Source: Flavobacterium hibernum
Lineage (GTDB): Bacteria; Bacteroidota; Bacteroidia; Flavobacteriales; Flavobacteriaceae
Length of the DNA: 64,000 nt
Direction of reading: 5' to 3'
Assembly (NCBI RefSeq): GCF_000832125.1
Contig: NZ_JPRK01000010.1
Span: forward strand, 1 to 64,000
The position numbers and the translations under genes were made by a program. Shown here piece by piece: positions 42,847 through 51,952 of this stretch. Each line of letters begins with the position of its first letter. Positions within the stretch are counted from its first letter, which is position 1. The notes under the pieces are model-generated. The model was not told the origin of the DNA. It did not search any database and saw only the letters and a program-made list of their open reading frames with translations.

Positions 42847-43476
42847 TTAATTCAAACTTGGTGGTTCAGGAATTTTTATAGTTCTCTTGATTTTCTTAAC
42901 GATTAAAAGGTAGAAAGTAATTCCGCCCAAAATAATAAGTAATGCAATTTGAAGCTGTCCAAGACTATCGTTTTTGCTGTACAAAGCATTGGCACTGGCT
43001 AGTTTTGCTTTTCCTTCCTGAATCTGAATTTGAGATAAAGATTCTAATGTTTTTAAAGCTTCGGTACTTAAGACAATAATTTTGCTCCAATTTTTATTTG
43101 TAACCTGTTTGTCTATTTCTTTGCAGGAAGCCAAAAAGGTATCAAAATATTGTTTTTCCTTATTGGTCAAAACCGTCTTTGCATACAAATCATCAATATT
43201 ATGAATAACGCTTAAGGTTTGAATAATTTCGTCCTTTTTGGTTGTATCACTTAGATCTAACTTTTCGGCTTCGGCTTTTATAAAATGGAGTTCTTTCGAA
43301 TACTGAAAAATATAATGTGCCACAACTAATCTATCGTTAAAAATGGCATTTATATTTTCGTTCACGTTTTTAGAATTTTGTAATGTATTAAAGTTTCCCA
43401 ACAAAATAATAAGCATTACAACAAGTAAAATAAAGGCAGCTTTTGTTTTATTGCTGTATCTTTTTAAATCTTTCAT
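42847..43476 (-). CDS. Two-TM protein with chemoreceptor-like four-helix sensor domain
   Basis: A 209-aa protein. TM1 is at about 13-30 and TM2 at about 175-193, enclosing a ~145-residue helical periplasmic domain (NVNENINAIFNDRLVVAHYIFQYSKELHFIKAEAEKLD) like the 4HB_MCP_1 ligand-binding domain of chemoreceptors. After TM2 only ~16 basic residues remain: there is no HAMP, kinase or MCP signalling module. It may be a stand-alone sensor working through a partner, or a structural protein. Confidence 0.65.
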   Translation of the reverse strand: MKDLKRYSNKTKAAFILLVVMLIILLGNFNTLQNSKNVNENINAIFNDRLVVAHYIFQYSKELHFIKAEAEKLDLSDTTKKDEIIQTLSVIHNIDDLYAKTVLTNKEKQYFDTFLASCKEIDKQVTNKNWSKIIVLSTEALKTLESLSQIQIQEGKAKLASANALYSKNDSLGQLQIALLIILGGITFYLLIVKKIKRTIKIPEPPSLN

Positions 43477-43556
43477 AGTAACGCGTTTTTTTAAATTAAG
43501 TTGAAAATGACTTTATCAAATACATTATGGAGTTAATTTTTGTAAAGAATTTAATT

Positions 43557-44165
43557 TTATTTTGAGACAAATCCTGTTTTTAAATTACTCTCAATATTTT
43601 TTATAGATGCAAGTGGTGTAATTTTTATAATTTTAGTTCCTTTTTGAATATAAAAATAATAAAGACTATTACAGCCAAGTAAAAAAATCTGCTCGGATTC
43701 ACCGGTTGTATAATTAAGTTTTGAATTGTATTGTGCAGTATTATTTTTAATACGTTCTAAAGCAAAATGTCCATTACCAATTCCTGTTCCCACAAAAAAA
43801 TATAATAATACCGAGGCAAGCAATTTTAACGTAAGAGTGTTGTAGTAATTTATTGTTTCCTGTTCAGATAATTCGTCTGTAGGTTTTAATTTGAAAAGCT
43901 TCTGAACTGATTTTTTGTGGTTATATTTCTGTAATATTTTTGGCAGATAGATGTGAAATATAAAAATTAATACAATGGTTACTAAAGTTATAGGATTTGA
44001 CATGAAATCTGCAATTGGACTTATTAAGATGTCCATAATAGTGGAGTATTTCAAAATGTTAATTCCAAATTGATAATAGAAAAAACTCTCTTTTAATATT
44101 CCCAGTACCACAAGATAAATGTAACCAAGTGGAAGTAGTTTTTGTATTTCGTCTGAATATTTCAT
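43557..44165 (-). CDS. Hypothetical membrane protein
   Basis: A 202-aa protein I do not recognise. Three hydrophobic helices are evident (about 10-30, 55-75 and 110-130), with a basic cytoplasmic loop between the second and third and a soluble C-terminal domain (EQIFLLGCNSLYYFYIQKGTKIIKITPLASIKNIES). That last part resembles small channel-associated or STAS-free sensor tails but is not diagnostic. It lies alone between the four-helix sensor gene and an exported hypothetical gene. Confidence 0.55.
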   Translation of the reverse strand: MKYSDEIQKLLPLGYIYLVVLGILKESFFYYQFGINILKYSTIMDILISPIADFMSNPITLVTIVLIFIFHIYLPKILQKYNHKKSVQKLFKLKPTDELSEQETINYYNTLTLKLLASVLLYFFVGTGIGNGHFALERIKNNTAQYNSKLNYTTGESEQIFLLGCNSLYYFYIQKGTKIIKITPLASIKNIESNLKTGFVSK

Positions 44166-44257
44166 TTAATAATTTTGGTTTTGGCGAATACTAAAATAGT
44201 ACTTTTTTATTACAAATACTTGTTAGATATATTCCAAAGAAAATTATTTGACGAGAA

Positions 44258-44746
44258 TCACAAGGTTTTATTTTTCTTAATTAAGAATCTTGTTTGGTTA
44301 TTAACGATTTCCGCTGCTTTTCTTAGAAATGGTGGGCTTGTACATTCTGCGTAGCTAATGTAAACGATGCGATCGTCGTCCTGGAGGTTTTCATTTTTCT
44401 TTTTTTCTTCCAGATAACTATCCATTCCCATAATTAGTATAACTGGATTTCCCTCCAGATAAAGTTGAGTAGCAATTCCAACTAATCGACCTTCCCCCAT
44501 AAGCTGTACTTCTTTATCTTGAAAACTCAAGAGCATCATGCAAGTCATTAAAGAACAAATTTTTGTATCTCTCCACTTGGGGTTTTTTTCTAAAAATTCA
44601 GCACCATAATTTAAGTTTTCAAAACATTTCGTAAAAAGCTGAGTTGAGATTGAATTGTCTACAATTTCTTCATTCTCAACAGAATTTTGACTTTTAGCTT
44701 GAAGACTAAGACAAACAACTAAAATTAAGACAAGTTTTTTAAACAT
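44258..44746 (-). CDS. Exported hypothetical protein
   Basis: A 162-aa protein starting at the ATG at 44746, which begins the signal peptide MFKKLVLILVVCLSLQAKSQ; an 18-base upstream extension is less likely. The mature part contains DTKICSLMTCMMLLSFQDKEVQLMGEGRLVGIATQLYLEGNPVIL, with several Cys and Met residues. I find no known family by eye. Confidence 0.55.
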   Translation of the reverse strand: MFKKLVLILVVCLSLQAKSQNSVENEEIVDNSISTQLFTKCFENLNYGAEFLEKNPKWRDTKICSLMTCMMLLSFQDKEVQLMGEGRLVGIATQLYLEGNPVILIMGMDSYLEEKKKNENLQDDDRIVYISYAECTSPPFLRKAAEIVNNQTRFLIKKNKTL

Positions 44747-44798
44747 AATTTTTAGTTTTCTCAATTTAGTTTGGGGAATAAAGTGCTAAAATTCTCAA

Positions 44799-46535
44799 TT
44801 AATCCAAAATTACTTCATCTAAATCCTTTTCTTTTCTAAAAAATATAATTTGCATTAAGAACGCCAGAATAATAGTTAATATGGCTCCAATAAAATTCAG
44901 CCATAAATAACCTAATTTTTCCTGACCGCTTGGATATATTGCAATCATAAAATAGTAAATGATGAATATCGTGATTTGACTAATAATTGCACTGTAAAAC
45001 ATGGCTTTTGCTTTTACGCGACGCGTATAGAATCCTACTAAGAAAATCCCTAAAACTGTTCCGTAAAAAATAGACCCAATTATATTTACAAGCTGAATTA
45101 AATTCTCGAACAAAGTTCCAACACAAGCAAATAAAATGGCTACAATTCCCCAGAACAGCGTAAAAAATTTAGTAGCATTTAGGTAATGCTTCTCTGATTT
45201 TACGGTTTTTAAGTTTCGCTTATAAATATCAATAGCAGTTGTCGATGCCAATGCATTTAGTCCTGAAGCTGTTGATGACATTGCTGCCGAAAGAATTACA
45301 GCTAATAATAAACCTATCAAGCCTTTTGGTAAATAATGTAAAATAAAGTGGAAAAAGACATAATCTTTATCGTTGGTTTCGCTATTTGGATCGGCTTTTA
45401 AAATAATTTCTTTAGCACGATCGCGCAGATCTTTTTCTTTATTAGATAAAGTAACTAATTCTTTTCGTAAGATTGGATTATCAAAATCCTGATTTAATTG
45501 ATCGATGTACAGAAGATTAATCACTTTTTTGTCTTCAGAAAGTGTACTTAGCTTTTTTTCTAAAGCGTGATATTCTTCTTTATAAGCTGATTTTTCTATT
45601 ACGGTTTTGTTATTCGGATTAAAATTTAAAGGAACTGGATTGAACTGAAAGAATACAAATACCATAACTCCGGTTAATAGAATAAAGAACTGCATTGGAA
45701 CTTTTAAAAGTCCATTCATAATTAATCCCATTTGGCTTTCTCGAACTGATTTTCCTGATAAATATCTTCCAACCTGAGATTGGTCTGTTCCAAAATAGGC
45801 GAGGGCAAGAAAAAAACCTCCCGTAATTCCGCTCCAAAAAGTATATTTTTCCTCTGGATCAAAAGAGAAGTTAACAATGTTCATTTTATCATTAGCACCC
45901 GCAATATGTAGTGCGCTGGTAAATGTCATGTCGTTTGGTAAATAATGCAGTATTAGAAAAAATGTAATAAACATTCCTAACATGATTATAAACATCTGTT
46001 GTTTTTGCGTTACGTTTACCGCTTTTGTTCCTCCCGAAAAGGTATAAATAATTACTAAAACACCAATAATAACGTTCATTAAGGTTAAATTCCAACCTAA
46101 AAGTGCCGACAGAATAATTGCAGGAGCATAAATGGTAAGTCCCGTTCCTAAACCTCTTTGTACGAGAAATAGAATCGCAGCGAGTGAACGTGTTTTTAAA
46201 TCAAATCGTTTTTCCAGAAATTCGTAAGCGGTAAATACTTTGTTTTTATGATAAAGTGGAATAAATGTGATGCAAATAACAATCATAGCGATTGGCAATC
46301 CAAAATAGAATTGCACAAAACCCATTCCGTCGTGATAAGCTTGCCCTGGAGTAGACAAAAAGGTAATAGCACTTGCTTGTGTCGCCATTACCGAAAGTCC
46401 AACGGTGTACCAAGGCGTTTCGTTATTTCCTAAAATAAAATCCTCGACGTTTTTACTTCCTTTTGTTTTCCAGGAGCCGTATCCAACAATAAATAAAAGT
46501 GTAACAATCAGTACGATCCAATCAAATAGTTGCAT
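44799..46535 (-). CDS. Sodium:solute symporter (SSS family)
   Basis: A 578-aa transporter of the LeuT-like SSS family with about 13 TM helices. Signatures are GNNETPWYTVGLSVMATQASAITFLSTPGQAY (TM1 unwound region), YTFSGGTKAVNVTQKQQMFIIMLG, and AAMSSTASGLNALASTTAIDIY with the sodium-site Ser/Thr residues. An ~80-residue charged insertion (about 310-385) lies between TM8 and TM9. The upstream PIG-L deacetylase and a 35-aa peptide lie in the same transcript; the solute may be a deacetylated amino sugar or its product (inference). Confidence 0.88.
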   Translation of the reverse strand: MQLFDWIVLIVTLLFIVGYGSWKTKGSKNVEDFILGNNETPWYTVGLSVMATQASAITFLSTPGQAYHDGMGFVQFYFGLPIAMIVICITFIPLYHKNKVFTAYEFLEKRFDLKTRSLAAILFLVQRGLGTGLTIYAPAIILSALLGWNLTLMNVIIGVLVIIYTFSGGTKAVNVTQKQQMFIIMLGMFITFFLILHYLPNDMTFTSALHIAGANDKMNIVNFSFDPEEKYTFWSGITGGFFLALAYFGTDQSQVGRYLSGKSVRESQMGLIMNGLLKVPMQFFILLTGVMVFVFFQFNPVPLNFNPNNKTVIEKSAYKEEYHALEKKLSTLSEDKKVINLLYIDQLNQDFDNPILRKELVTLSNKEKDLRDRAKEIILKADPNSETNDKDYVFFHFILHYLPKGLIGLLLAVILSAAMSSTASGLNALASTTAIDIYKRNLKTVKSEKHYLNATKFFTLFWGIVAILFACVGTLFENLIQLVNIIGSIFYGTVLGIFLVGFYTRRVKAKAMFYSAIISQITIFIIYYFMIAIYPSGQEKLGYLWLNFIGAILTIILAFLMQIIFFRKEKDLDEVILD

Positions 46536-46538
46536 AGG

Positions 46539-46646
46539 TTATGAATATAATTGCATGATTAAGAAAAAAATCAGAATGTAAATGGCGTTCGCTACCAAAA
46601 CGTAGGTGTAGCTTTTTTTCCATTTTTTTGTTTTTTTAAGTTCCAT
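46539..46646 (-). CDS. 35-aa single-pass membrane peptide between PIG-L and symporter genes
   Basis: An ATG at 46646 opens a 35-codon frame ending at a TAA (46541-46539), in the gap between the two larger genes (12 bases after the PIG-L stop, 3 bases before the symporter ATG). It reads MELKKTKKWKKSYTYVLVAN, then AIYILIFFLIMQLYS: a strongly basic N-terminus and one membrane helix. The tight spacing on both sides, the membrane-helix composition and the in-operon position argue for a real gene. It could be a small accessory subunit of the symporter, as known for other small transporter partners. Confidence 0.65.
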   Translation of the reverse strand: MELKKTKKWKKSYTYVLVANAIYILIFFLIMQLYS

Positions 46647-46658
46647 TTTATGAATGTT

Positions 46659-49190
46659 TTATTTCTTCAATTCTTGTTTTGGAGCTTCTACTGGTTGCTT
46701 TAGCGAAATCATATTCGATAATAATCGATATGCTCCGGCAACACCTTCTGGTAATTCTCTAAAAAAGCTCAAACCGGTGTAAATATAGTATCCTTTTCCG
46801 TATGGCGCTACCAATAAAGCTCCATTTTTTGGAGATTCGCCTTTATCATGCGACGATAGAATAGGAGTAAAGGCGGCATCATATTGATCAGGATAATACA
46901 ATCCTTGTTCTTGTGTCCATCCTTCAAAATCTTTCGTGCTAATTTTGTTAGGTGTGTTTAAAATTGGATGATTTGGTGCTAGAAAAGTAATTTTTGCATT
47001 CTCTTCGGTCACACGGTCATTTGATATTTTTAACGGATACGGCGCAATTTGATCTGTAACAGTTTTACCATAAGTATTATACTGTACAATCATGTTTTTT
47101 CCGCTTTTTACAAAATTAAAAAGTATATTTTGTTTGTTTGCCAAAGCATTTACGGTATTGTAAGCGCGTACTCCGGTCATTACAACATTGAATGAGTCTA
47201 ATTTTTCGGGCGTAATTTCCTCTGGTTTTATAATGGTTACTTTATATCCCATTTGCTCTAAACTTTCAGGAACTTCGTCTCCAGCTCCCATAATATAAGC
47301 AATAGCATCACCATTTATCTTTAGGTCAATACGAATACATTTTGATTCAGCAGGTTTTAAGACCATTTGTTTGGTAATATGACTATAATCGATAATAGTC
47401 TGATCTTTGTCAAAACGTTTATTATCGACAGTGACAATACTTTTGGCAACGGTTTCCTCAGGATTTACTGGTGGTGTAACCTCAAAATAAAAGATTTGTT
47501 CATTTCCTTTTTTCTCTAATGCAAAAGGAATTTCTTTTGGCGAAACAGTCCAGCTTTTTGGTAAATCCAGTTGTAAATTACCTTTTATACCATCTTTTCC
47601 TGCACGCACTTTTACGGGAACCATTTTACTTTTTGTAGTTCCAAAAATTAAAACTTTCTCTAGAATTGACGTTGTCACTTCAGGAACGATATCAAGAAAA
47701 TTATACATTTCTCCTTTTACGCCATCATTATATTTGTAGACTACTGTACGCTCAAACGGAAATTCAACTCCATTCATTTTAACATTAAAAACTACTTTTA
47801 CTTGTCTGATAATATCCGGAATACCAATATTTTCTTGGTTTGAAACGGTATACATTCCTACGCTTGCTTTTTCTTTCAGCCAATAGGGTTGCGTGTATTC
47901 AATATTATTAGGAAGTTGAATTTGAAGGTTTATTCTTTTATCATTGTTATTTTTTAAAAGAATGTTTTGTGGTGTATTTTTATTATCGGGTAAAGAAGTT
48001 ACACTAGCCAATTGCATTTCTATTGGAGATCTGTTGATTGCTTCCAGCGTTAGTTTAATAGTACTTCCAGGAGTCGCTTCTTGTTCAGTAGCAACGGCTT
48101 CGAGATACAATCCTGCGCAAGATGCAATTATGTTTTTTATAGCAGCAGATTTTAAAGATTTCCAGTGATCATCTTCTAAAGCTTCAATCATTGTATATGC
48201 TTTTACTAAATCTGGAATACTTGCTGACGGATTACTAAAATCATATTTCGCAATAATATTAGTGATCAAATCACCAATTGGTTTTCCGTTTTTAACGCGA
48301 TTCCACGAAGTATCAATTCCGTCAAATAAATTATCGCGATCTATAGGTGAATCACCTTTTATAAGTTCTAAATATTCCGTTTCTTCACCACGAGCACCTG
48401 TACTTCCAAAGCCTTGCGATTGATGACGGCTTCTGCTTAAAGCTGCAATTTCCTGATTTGATTTTCCAATTCCGGTATAGTAAACTCCTGTTTCTAATCT
48501 GGTAAATTTTGATTTATCGGCAGCATCAAATCTTTCCTGACTTCCATAAAACCACCACGACGGATTGAAAAACAAACGTTTAACTTGCCAAGGTTTTACA
48601 TATTTTAATTGTTCCGGAAATATTTTAGGGTCGTTTGTTAATTTAAAACTTTCTACACTCAACATTGCCGATGACGTATGATGTCCGTGCGTTGTGCCTG
48701 GTGATCTATGATCAAATCTATTGATAATTACGTCTGGTTGAAATTTTCTAATTGTCCAAACTACATCTGCGAGCACTTTATCTTTATCCCAAATTTCTAA
48801 AGTTTCGTCTGGGGTTTTTGAATAACCAAAATCATTCGCTCGCGAAAAGAACTGTTCTCCACCATCAATTTTTCTGGCTTCTATTAATTCCTGGGTTCTT
48901 ATTACACCTAATAATTCGCGTAATTGCGGACCTATTAAATTCTGACCTCCATCACCTCTGGTTAAGGATAAGTAGCCTGTTCTGGCATTCATTTCATTTG
49001 CCATATAAGAAATCAAACGGGTATTTTCGTCGTCTGGGTGAGCTGCAACATAGAGTACAGAACCTAGAAAATTTAATTTTTTTATTTGATTGTAAATTTC
49101 AACAGAACTTGGTTTTTGTGGTTGTTGTGCAAAAGAAATGGAAATCCCAGTTAAAAAAATAATAAGAATTTGTATCTGAATTTTTCGCAT
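46659..49190 (-). CDS. Exported PIG-L family deacetylase
   Basis: An 843-aa protein with its start at 49190, giving the signal peptide MRKIQIQILIIFLTGISISFAQ. The LmbE/PIG-L zinc motif AHPDDE is at about 50-55, with a downstream histidine pair in THGHHTSS. After the ~320-residue deacetylase domain come Ig-like beta domains and a C-terminal glutamine-amidotransferase-like Rossmann region (YIMGAGDEVPESLEQMGYKVTII). PIG-L enzymes de-N-acetylate GlcNAc-containing compounds; here the target is probably a periplasmic glycan or glycoconjugate. First gene of the PIG-L/peptide/symporter operon. Confidence 0.87.
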   Translation of the reverse strand: MRKIQIQILIIFLTGISISFAQQPQKPSSVEIYNQIKKLNFLGSVLYVAAHPDDENTRLISYMANEMNARTGYLSLTRGDGGQNLIGPQLRELLGVIRTQELIEARKIDGGEQFFSRANDFGYSKTPDETLEIWDKDKVLADVVWTIRKFQPDVIINRFDHRSPGTTHGHHTSSAMLSVESFKLTNDPKIFPEQLKYVKPWQVKRLFFNPSWWFYGSQERFDAADKSKFTRLETGVYYTGIGKSNQEIAALSRSRHQSQGFGSTGARGEETEYLELIKGDSPIDRDNLFDGIDTSWNRVKNGKPIGDLITNIIAKYDFSNPSASIPDLVKAYTMIEALEDDHWKSLKSAAIKNIIASCAGLYLEAVATEQEATPGSTIKLTLEAINRSPIEMQLASVTSLPDNKNTPQNILLKNNNDKRINLQIQLPNNIEYTQPYWLKEKASVGMYTVSNQENIGIPDIIRQVKVVFNVKMNGVEFPFERTVVYKYNDGVKGEMYNFLDIVPEVTTSILEKVLIFGTTKSKMVPVKVRAGKDGIKGNLQLDLPKSWTVSPKEIPFALEKKGNEQIFYFEVTPPVNPEETVAKSIVTVDNKRFDKDQTIIDYSHITKQMVLKPAESKCIRIDLKINGDAIAYIMGAGDEVPESLEQMGYKVTIIKPEEITPEKLDSFNVVMTGVRAYNTVNALANKQNILFNFVKSGKNMIVQYNTYGKTVTDQIAPYPLKISNDRVTEENAKITFLAPNHPILNTPNKISTKDFEGWTQEQGLYYPDQYDAAFTPILSSHDKGESPKNGALLVAPYGKGYYIYTGLSFFRELPEGVAGAYRLLSNMISLKQPVEAPKQELKK

Positions 49191-49295
49191 AGTTTGGTTA
49201 GTTGTTTTTTGAAAGTGCCTCAAAAATACTAATTATATCCTTGAAGAGTATTTAAATGAAATGTTAATGTTTGGTTATTGATTTCTAATTTTAAG

Positions 49296-49334
49296 AAAAA
49301 AAAAGAGAGTACCAATGTTTTGATACTCTCTTTT
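49296..49334 (-). terminator. Terminator of the His-rich protein gene
   Basis: An 11-bp perfect stem (49301-49311 with 49324-49334). On the minus strand it is followed by nine T. Confidence 0.85.
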
Positions 49335-49358
49335 TTGAAAATTATTGATCGACCAAAA

Positions 49359-49862
49359 TTATCTTCTTCCGTGTCCATTTCCACGTCCGTGATCGTGATC
49401 ATCGTCTCTATCATGTCTGTCGTGTTTTTTATAATGTTTGTCGTAGTGTTTATCATGACGATCATTATAACCATAAACAGGTCTATCTCTATAAGGTCTT
49501 TGAGGTGCACCGTGGTAACCTTTGTAATATTTTACTCTGTGTCTGTCAAAGTAAGCATAAGGAGTTCTACCGTGATAATCGTTTAAAACTACTTTATAAC
49601 CTCCGTATAAATCATAATTACTATATTGTCTTGGTAAACGTGATGTTCTTACCCATCTTCCTCCACCAAAATAAATAAATTGTGAAGCTCTTACATCATA
49701 ATATGCTTCGATGTCTGGCAAATAATAATATTCCATTTCGGCATATCCGGCAGGTCCCCAAGCAGGAGGATTTCCAATATTAACATTAATTGATACTTGA
49801 GCTTGTGTGGCATTTGCAACCAAAAGAACTAATCCGGCGATTGCTATTTTTAGTGTTTTCAT
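49359..49862 (-). CDS. Exported His/Asp-rich protein
   Basis: A 167-aa protein with a signal peptide (MKTLKIAIAGLVLLVANATQAQ). The middle has a YYYLPDIEAYYDV motif, common in small exported Bacteroidota proteins, and FGGGRWVRTSRLPRQY. The last 40 residues are almost only His, Asp, Lys, Arg, Tyr and Gly (HDKHYDKHYKKHDRH), a likely metal-binding tail. It has its own terminator. Specific function is unknown. Confidence 0.7.
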   Translation of the reverse strand: MKTLKIAIAGLVLLVANATQAQVSINVNIGNPPAWGPAGYAEMEYYYLPDIEAYYDVRASQFIYFGGGRWVRTSRLPRQYSNYDLYGGYKVVLNDYHGRTPYAYFDRHRVKYYKGYHGAPQRPYRDRPVYGYNDRHDKHYDKHYKKHDRHDRDDDHDHGRGNGHGRR

Positions 49863-50052
49863 TTTTTTTAATTTTAAATGTTATTCTTGTTTTAGAATAT
49901 TCATATACTGTGCCAAAAATGAAAAGCAAATGTATTTCATCGGATAAATTAGTATTTTAACGAATGGTTTTTGAGTGGTTTTTATATAATGTTCTGATTT
50001 TTAAAACGTTCTATAGAGTTAGGAAACTAATAAAAAAAAAGTTTTTTTTAGT

Positions 50053-51876
50053 CTATTTGTATTCAACAGGTCTTGGTTTTGCAAGTTCAAAGCTTTGCAA
50101 ACCATAATCGGTAGTTTCAAAAGTATTTGTTTTAAAAACATTGTCGCCTTGAAAAGGAATAGTTGGATAATATGATAATGAAAGCTGAAATGAACTAAAC
50201 ACCAAATAATCATTACTAATCAATAGCCCTATAGTGATTTTCGAATAAGCTTTATTTTTTTCCATTGGATTATTTGGAGTTCCTAAGCCTGCGATCGAAT
50301 AATTAAAGAAGGGATTCATACGAAATCCTAAAACAGAATAAGGAGAATAGGTTTGCGTTTGAAGCGACAGTACCATTTTATTAGTTCCATATACCGCACT
50401 ATTAAAACCGGCTAAACCATTTTGTTCGTTTATATTAAGCTGATCTCCAATTATATCTTCATGGTTTATACCAATAATTAGTTTAGGATTCACAAATTGT
50501 CTTAGTTTCCATCTGCCAATTGTGTAAAGTTTTGTAAAATAATTGGTTTCCATCGAGAAGGCTGTCTGATAGGTTTTTGACTGATGAAAAAACGTCCCAG
50601 CTTCAAAATTCATACTTAAAAAACCTAGTCTATAGTAATTTCCAAAAGAGAATTGCGCGCCAACATACGGACGCCAGAAGGTATTTTTGTATTGATAACC
50701 TAATGTAATTCCATAAATCCGACCAATAGGAACATCTTCCGTTTGTCCATTTCTAAAAATATAACTGTCTTTTATAAATTTACGTCTGTTAAGTCCAATA
50801 CCACTTAAGATAAATTTTTCGTCGGAATAAAAGTGGGTAGGATCATAGAGTTCAGTTGGAGATTCGGTATAATCAACATTCAAAAAGCGAGCAGTGGTTA
50901 CTAAATTTGTTATACCACTTTCATCTTCAAATACTTTAGTAGCTTTTCCTGCCCAAAAATCCTGAAAGTTATTTTTAAAGGGCTGATAAGCAAAAGATTT
51001 GTCTGGAGCTTGCAAAGTATCTTTTCTAAAATTCTGTCCTATATAAACACCGCCTGCCCATTGGGTTAGAGGAGAGTAGAAGAGACGTTCTGTATTAATA
51101 CTTTTAATGTAATTATTGTCAAGATCTATTTTGTAATGCAAAGTTGTACCTATATAAGTATTCTTGATATTTGGTACAGTATAAGTAACATCATTGGCAT
51201 TACGTCCATCATCAAATCTATTCGTGAATTGATATTCGAGTTGCTGTCCTGATCCAAAAAAATCTTTTTCTTTTATTCCAACAGAAACCTGATTACTCGA
51301 GATGGCAAATTTTGGAATGGTACTCCAGGAATCCAAAACACGAATCGTAACATCTACAGAATCTGAAGCAAATCCTGCAAGTTTATTTGTTACTCTAACT
51401 GCCGTTACATATTTCTGTGAACGTATCAAACGCTCAGATTCCTGTACTTTGTAAGTGTTATAAACCGAATTCCGTTTAAAAAGTAATAGATTATAAATAG
51501 CAATTTTTTTGGTTTTCAGATGCAATCTGTTTCCGGTTCTTTCTCCCCAATTTTTTGGCACTTTGGTAGTGTCTGAAATAGAATGCCCAAAAGGATCTAA
51601 TGTTACAATATTGATGTTTCGAATAATTTTTCCATCATAATTTGTAGTGTCATTTTGTACAAGAATTTCTTCTTTTTTATGAGGTTTATTGGATCTAAAA
51701 AAGAGCTTGTGAACCGTTTGTGTAAATTTATTTTTTTTAGAGTAATTTCTAATTTTATTATAAATTTCGGTACTGTCTTTCTTTTCTTTAGCGTCTTTTT
51801 TAACGACTTGACCGTAACTATTTTGCAAGCAAAAGCATAATAAAAGAAAAACTACTATTTTTTTGTTTACAAACAT
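50053..51876 (-). CDS. BamA/TamA-like outer-membrane protein
   Basis: A 607-aa protein with a signal peptide (MFVNKKIVVFLLLCFCLQNSYG|Q). Residues ~80-190 look like one POTRA domain (IIRNINIVTLDPFGH; YNTYKVQESERLIRSQKYVTAVRV, the second being a typical POTRA helix/strand pair). The remainder alternates polar and aromatic residues as a surface-antigen beta-barrel. This single-POTRA form is common in Bacteroidota; the role in protein or lipid export is not known. It is last in the minus-strand block. Confidence 0.75.
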   Translation of the reverse strand: MFVNKKIVVFLLLCFCLQNSYGQVVKKDAKEKKDSTEIYNKIRNYSKKNKFTQTVHKLFFRSNKPHKKEEILVQNDTTNYDGKIIRNINIVTLDPFGHSISDTTKVPKNWGERTGNRLHLKTKKIAIYNLLLFKRNSVYNTYKVQESERLIRSQKYVTAVRVTNKLAGFASDSVDVTIRVLDSWSTIPKFAISSNQVSVGIKEKDFFGSGQQLEYQFTNRFDDGRNANDVTYTVPNIKNTYIGTTLHYKIDLDNNYIKSINTERLFYSPLTQWAGGVYIGQNFRKDTLQAPDKSFAYQPFKNNFQDFWAGKATKVFEDESGITNLVTTARFLNVDYTESPTELYDPTHFYSDEKFILSGIGLNRRKFIKDSYIFRNGQTEDVPIGRIYGITLGYQYKNTFWRPYVGAQFSFGNYYRLGFLSMNFEAGTFFHQSKTYQTAFSMETNYFTKLYTIGRWKLRQFVNPKLIIGINHEDIIGDQLNINEQNGLAGFNSAVYGTNKMVLSLQTQTYSPYSVLGFRMNPFFNYSIAGLGTPNNPMEKNKAYSKITIGLLISNDYLVFSSFQLSLSYYPTIPFQGDNVFKTNTFETTDYGLQSFELAKPRPVEYK

Positions 51877-51952
51877 TTTTTTTACTGGCTTTCAGATGAA
51901 TTTTACTATGAATATAAGGAATTTGTAGCACTATTTTTAAAATAGTTAAATT

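Noticed and set aside
49278..49586. A 102-codon plus-strand frame
   Set aside because: It is antisense to the His-rich protein gene and its terminator; the Ile/Val/Ser-rich product is the mirror of His/Asp codons on the other strand.
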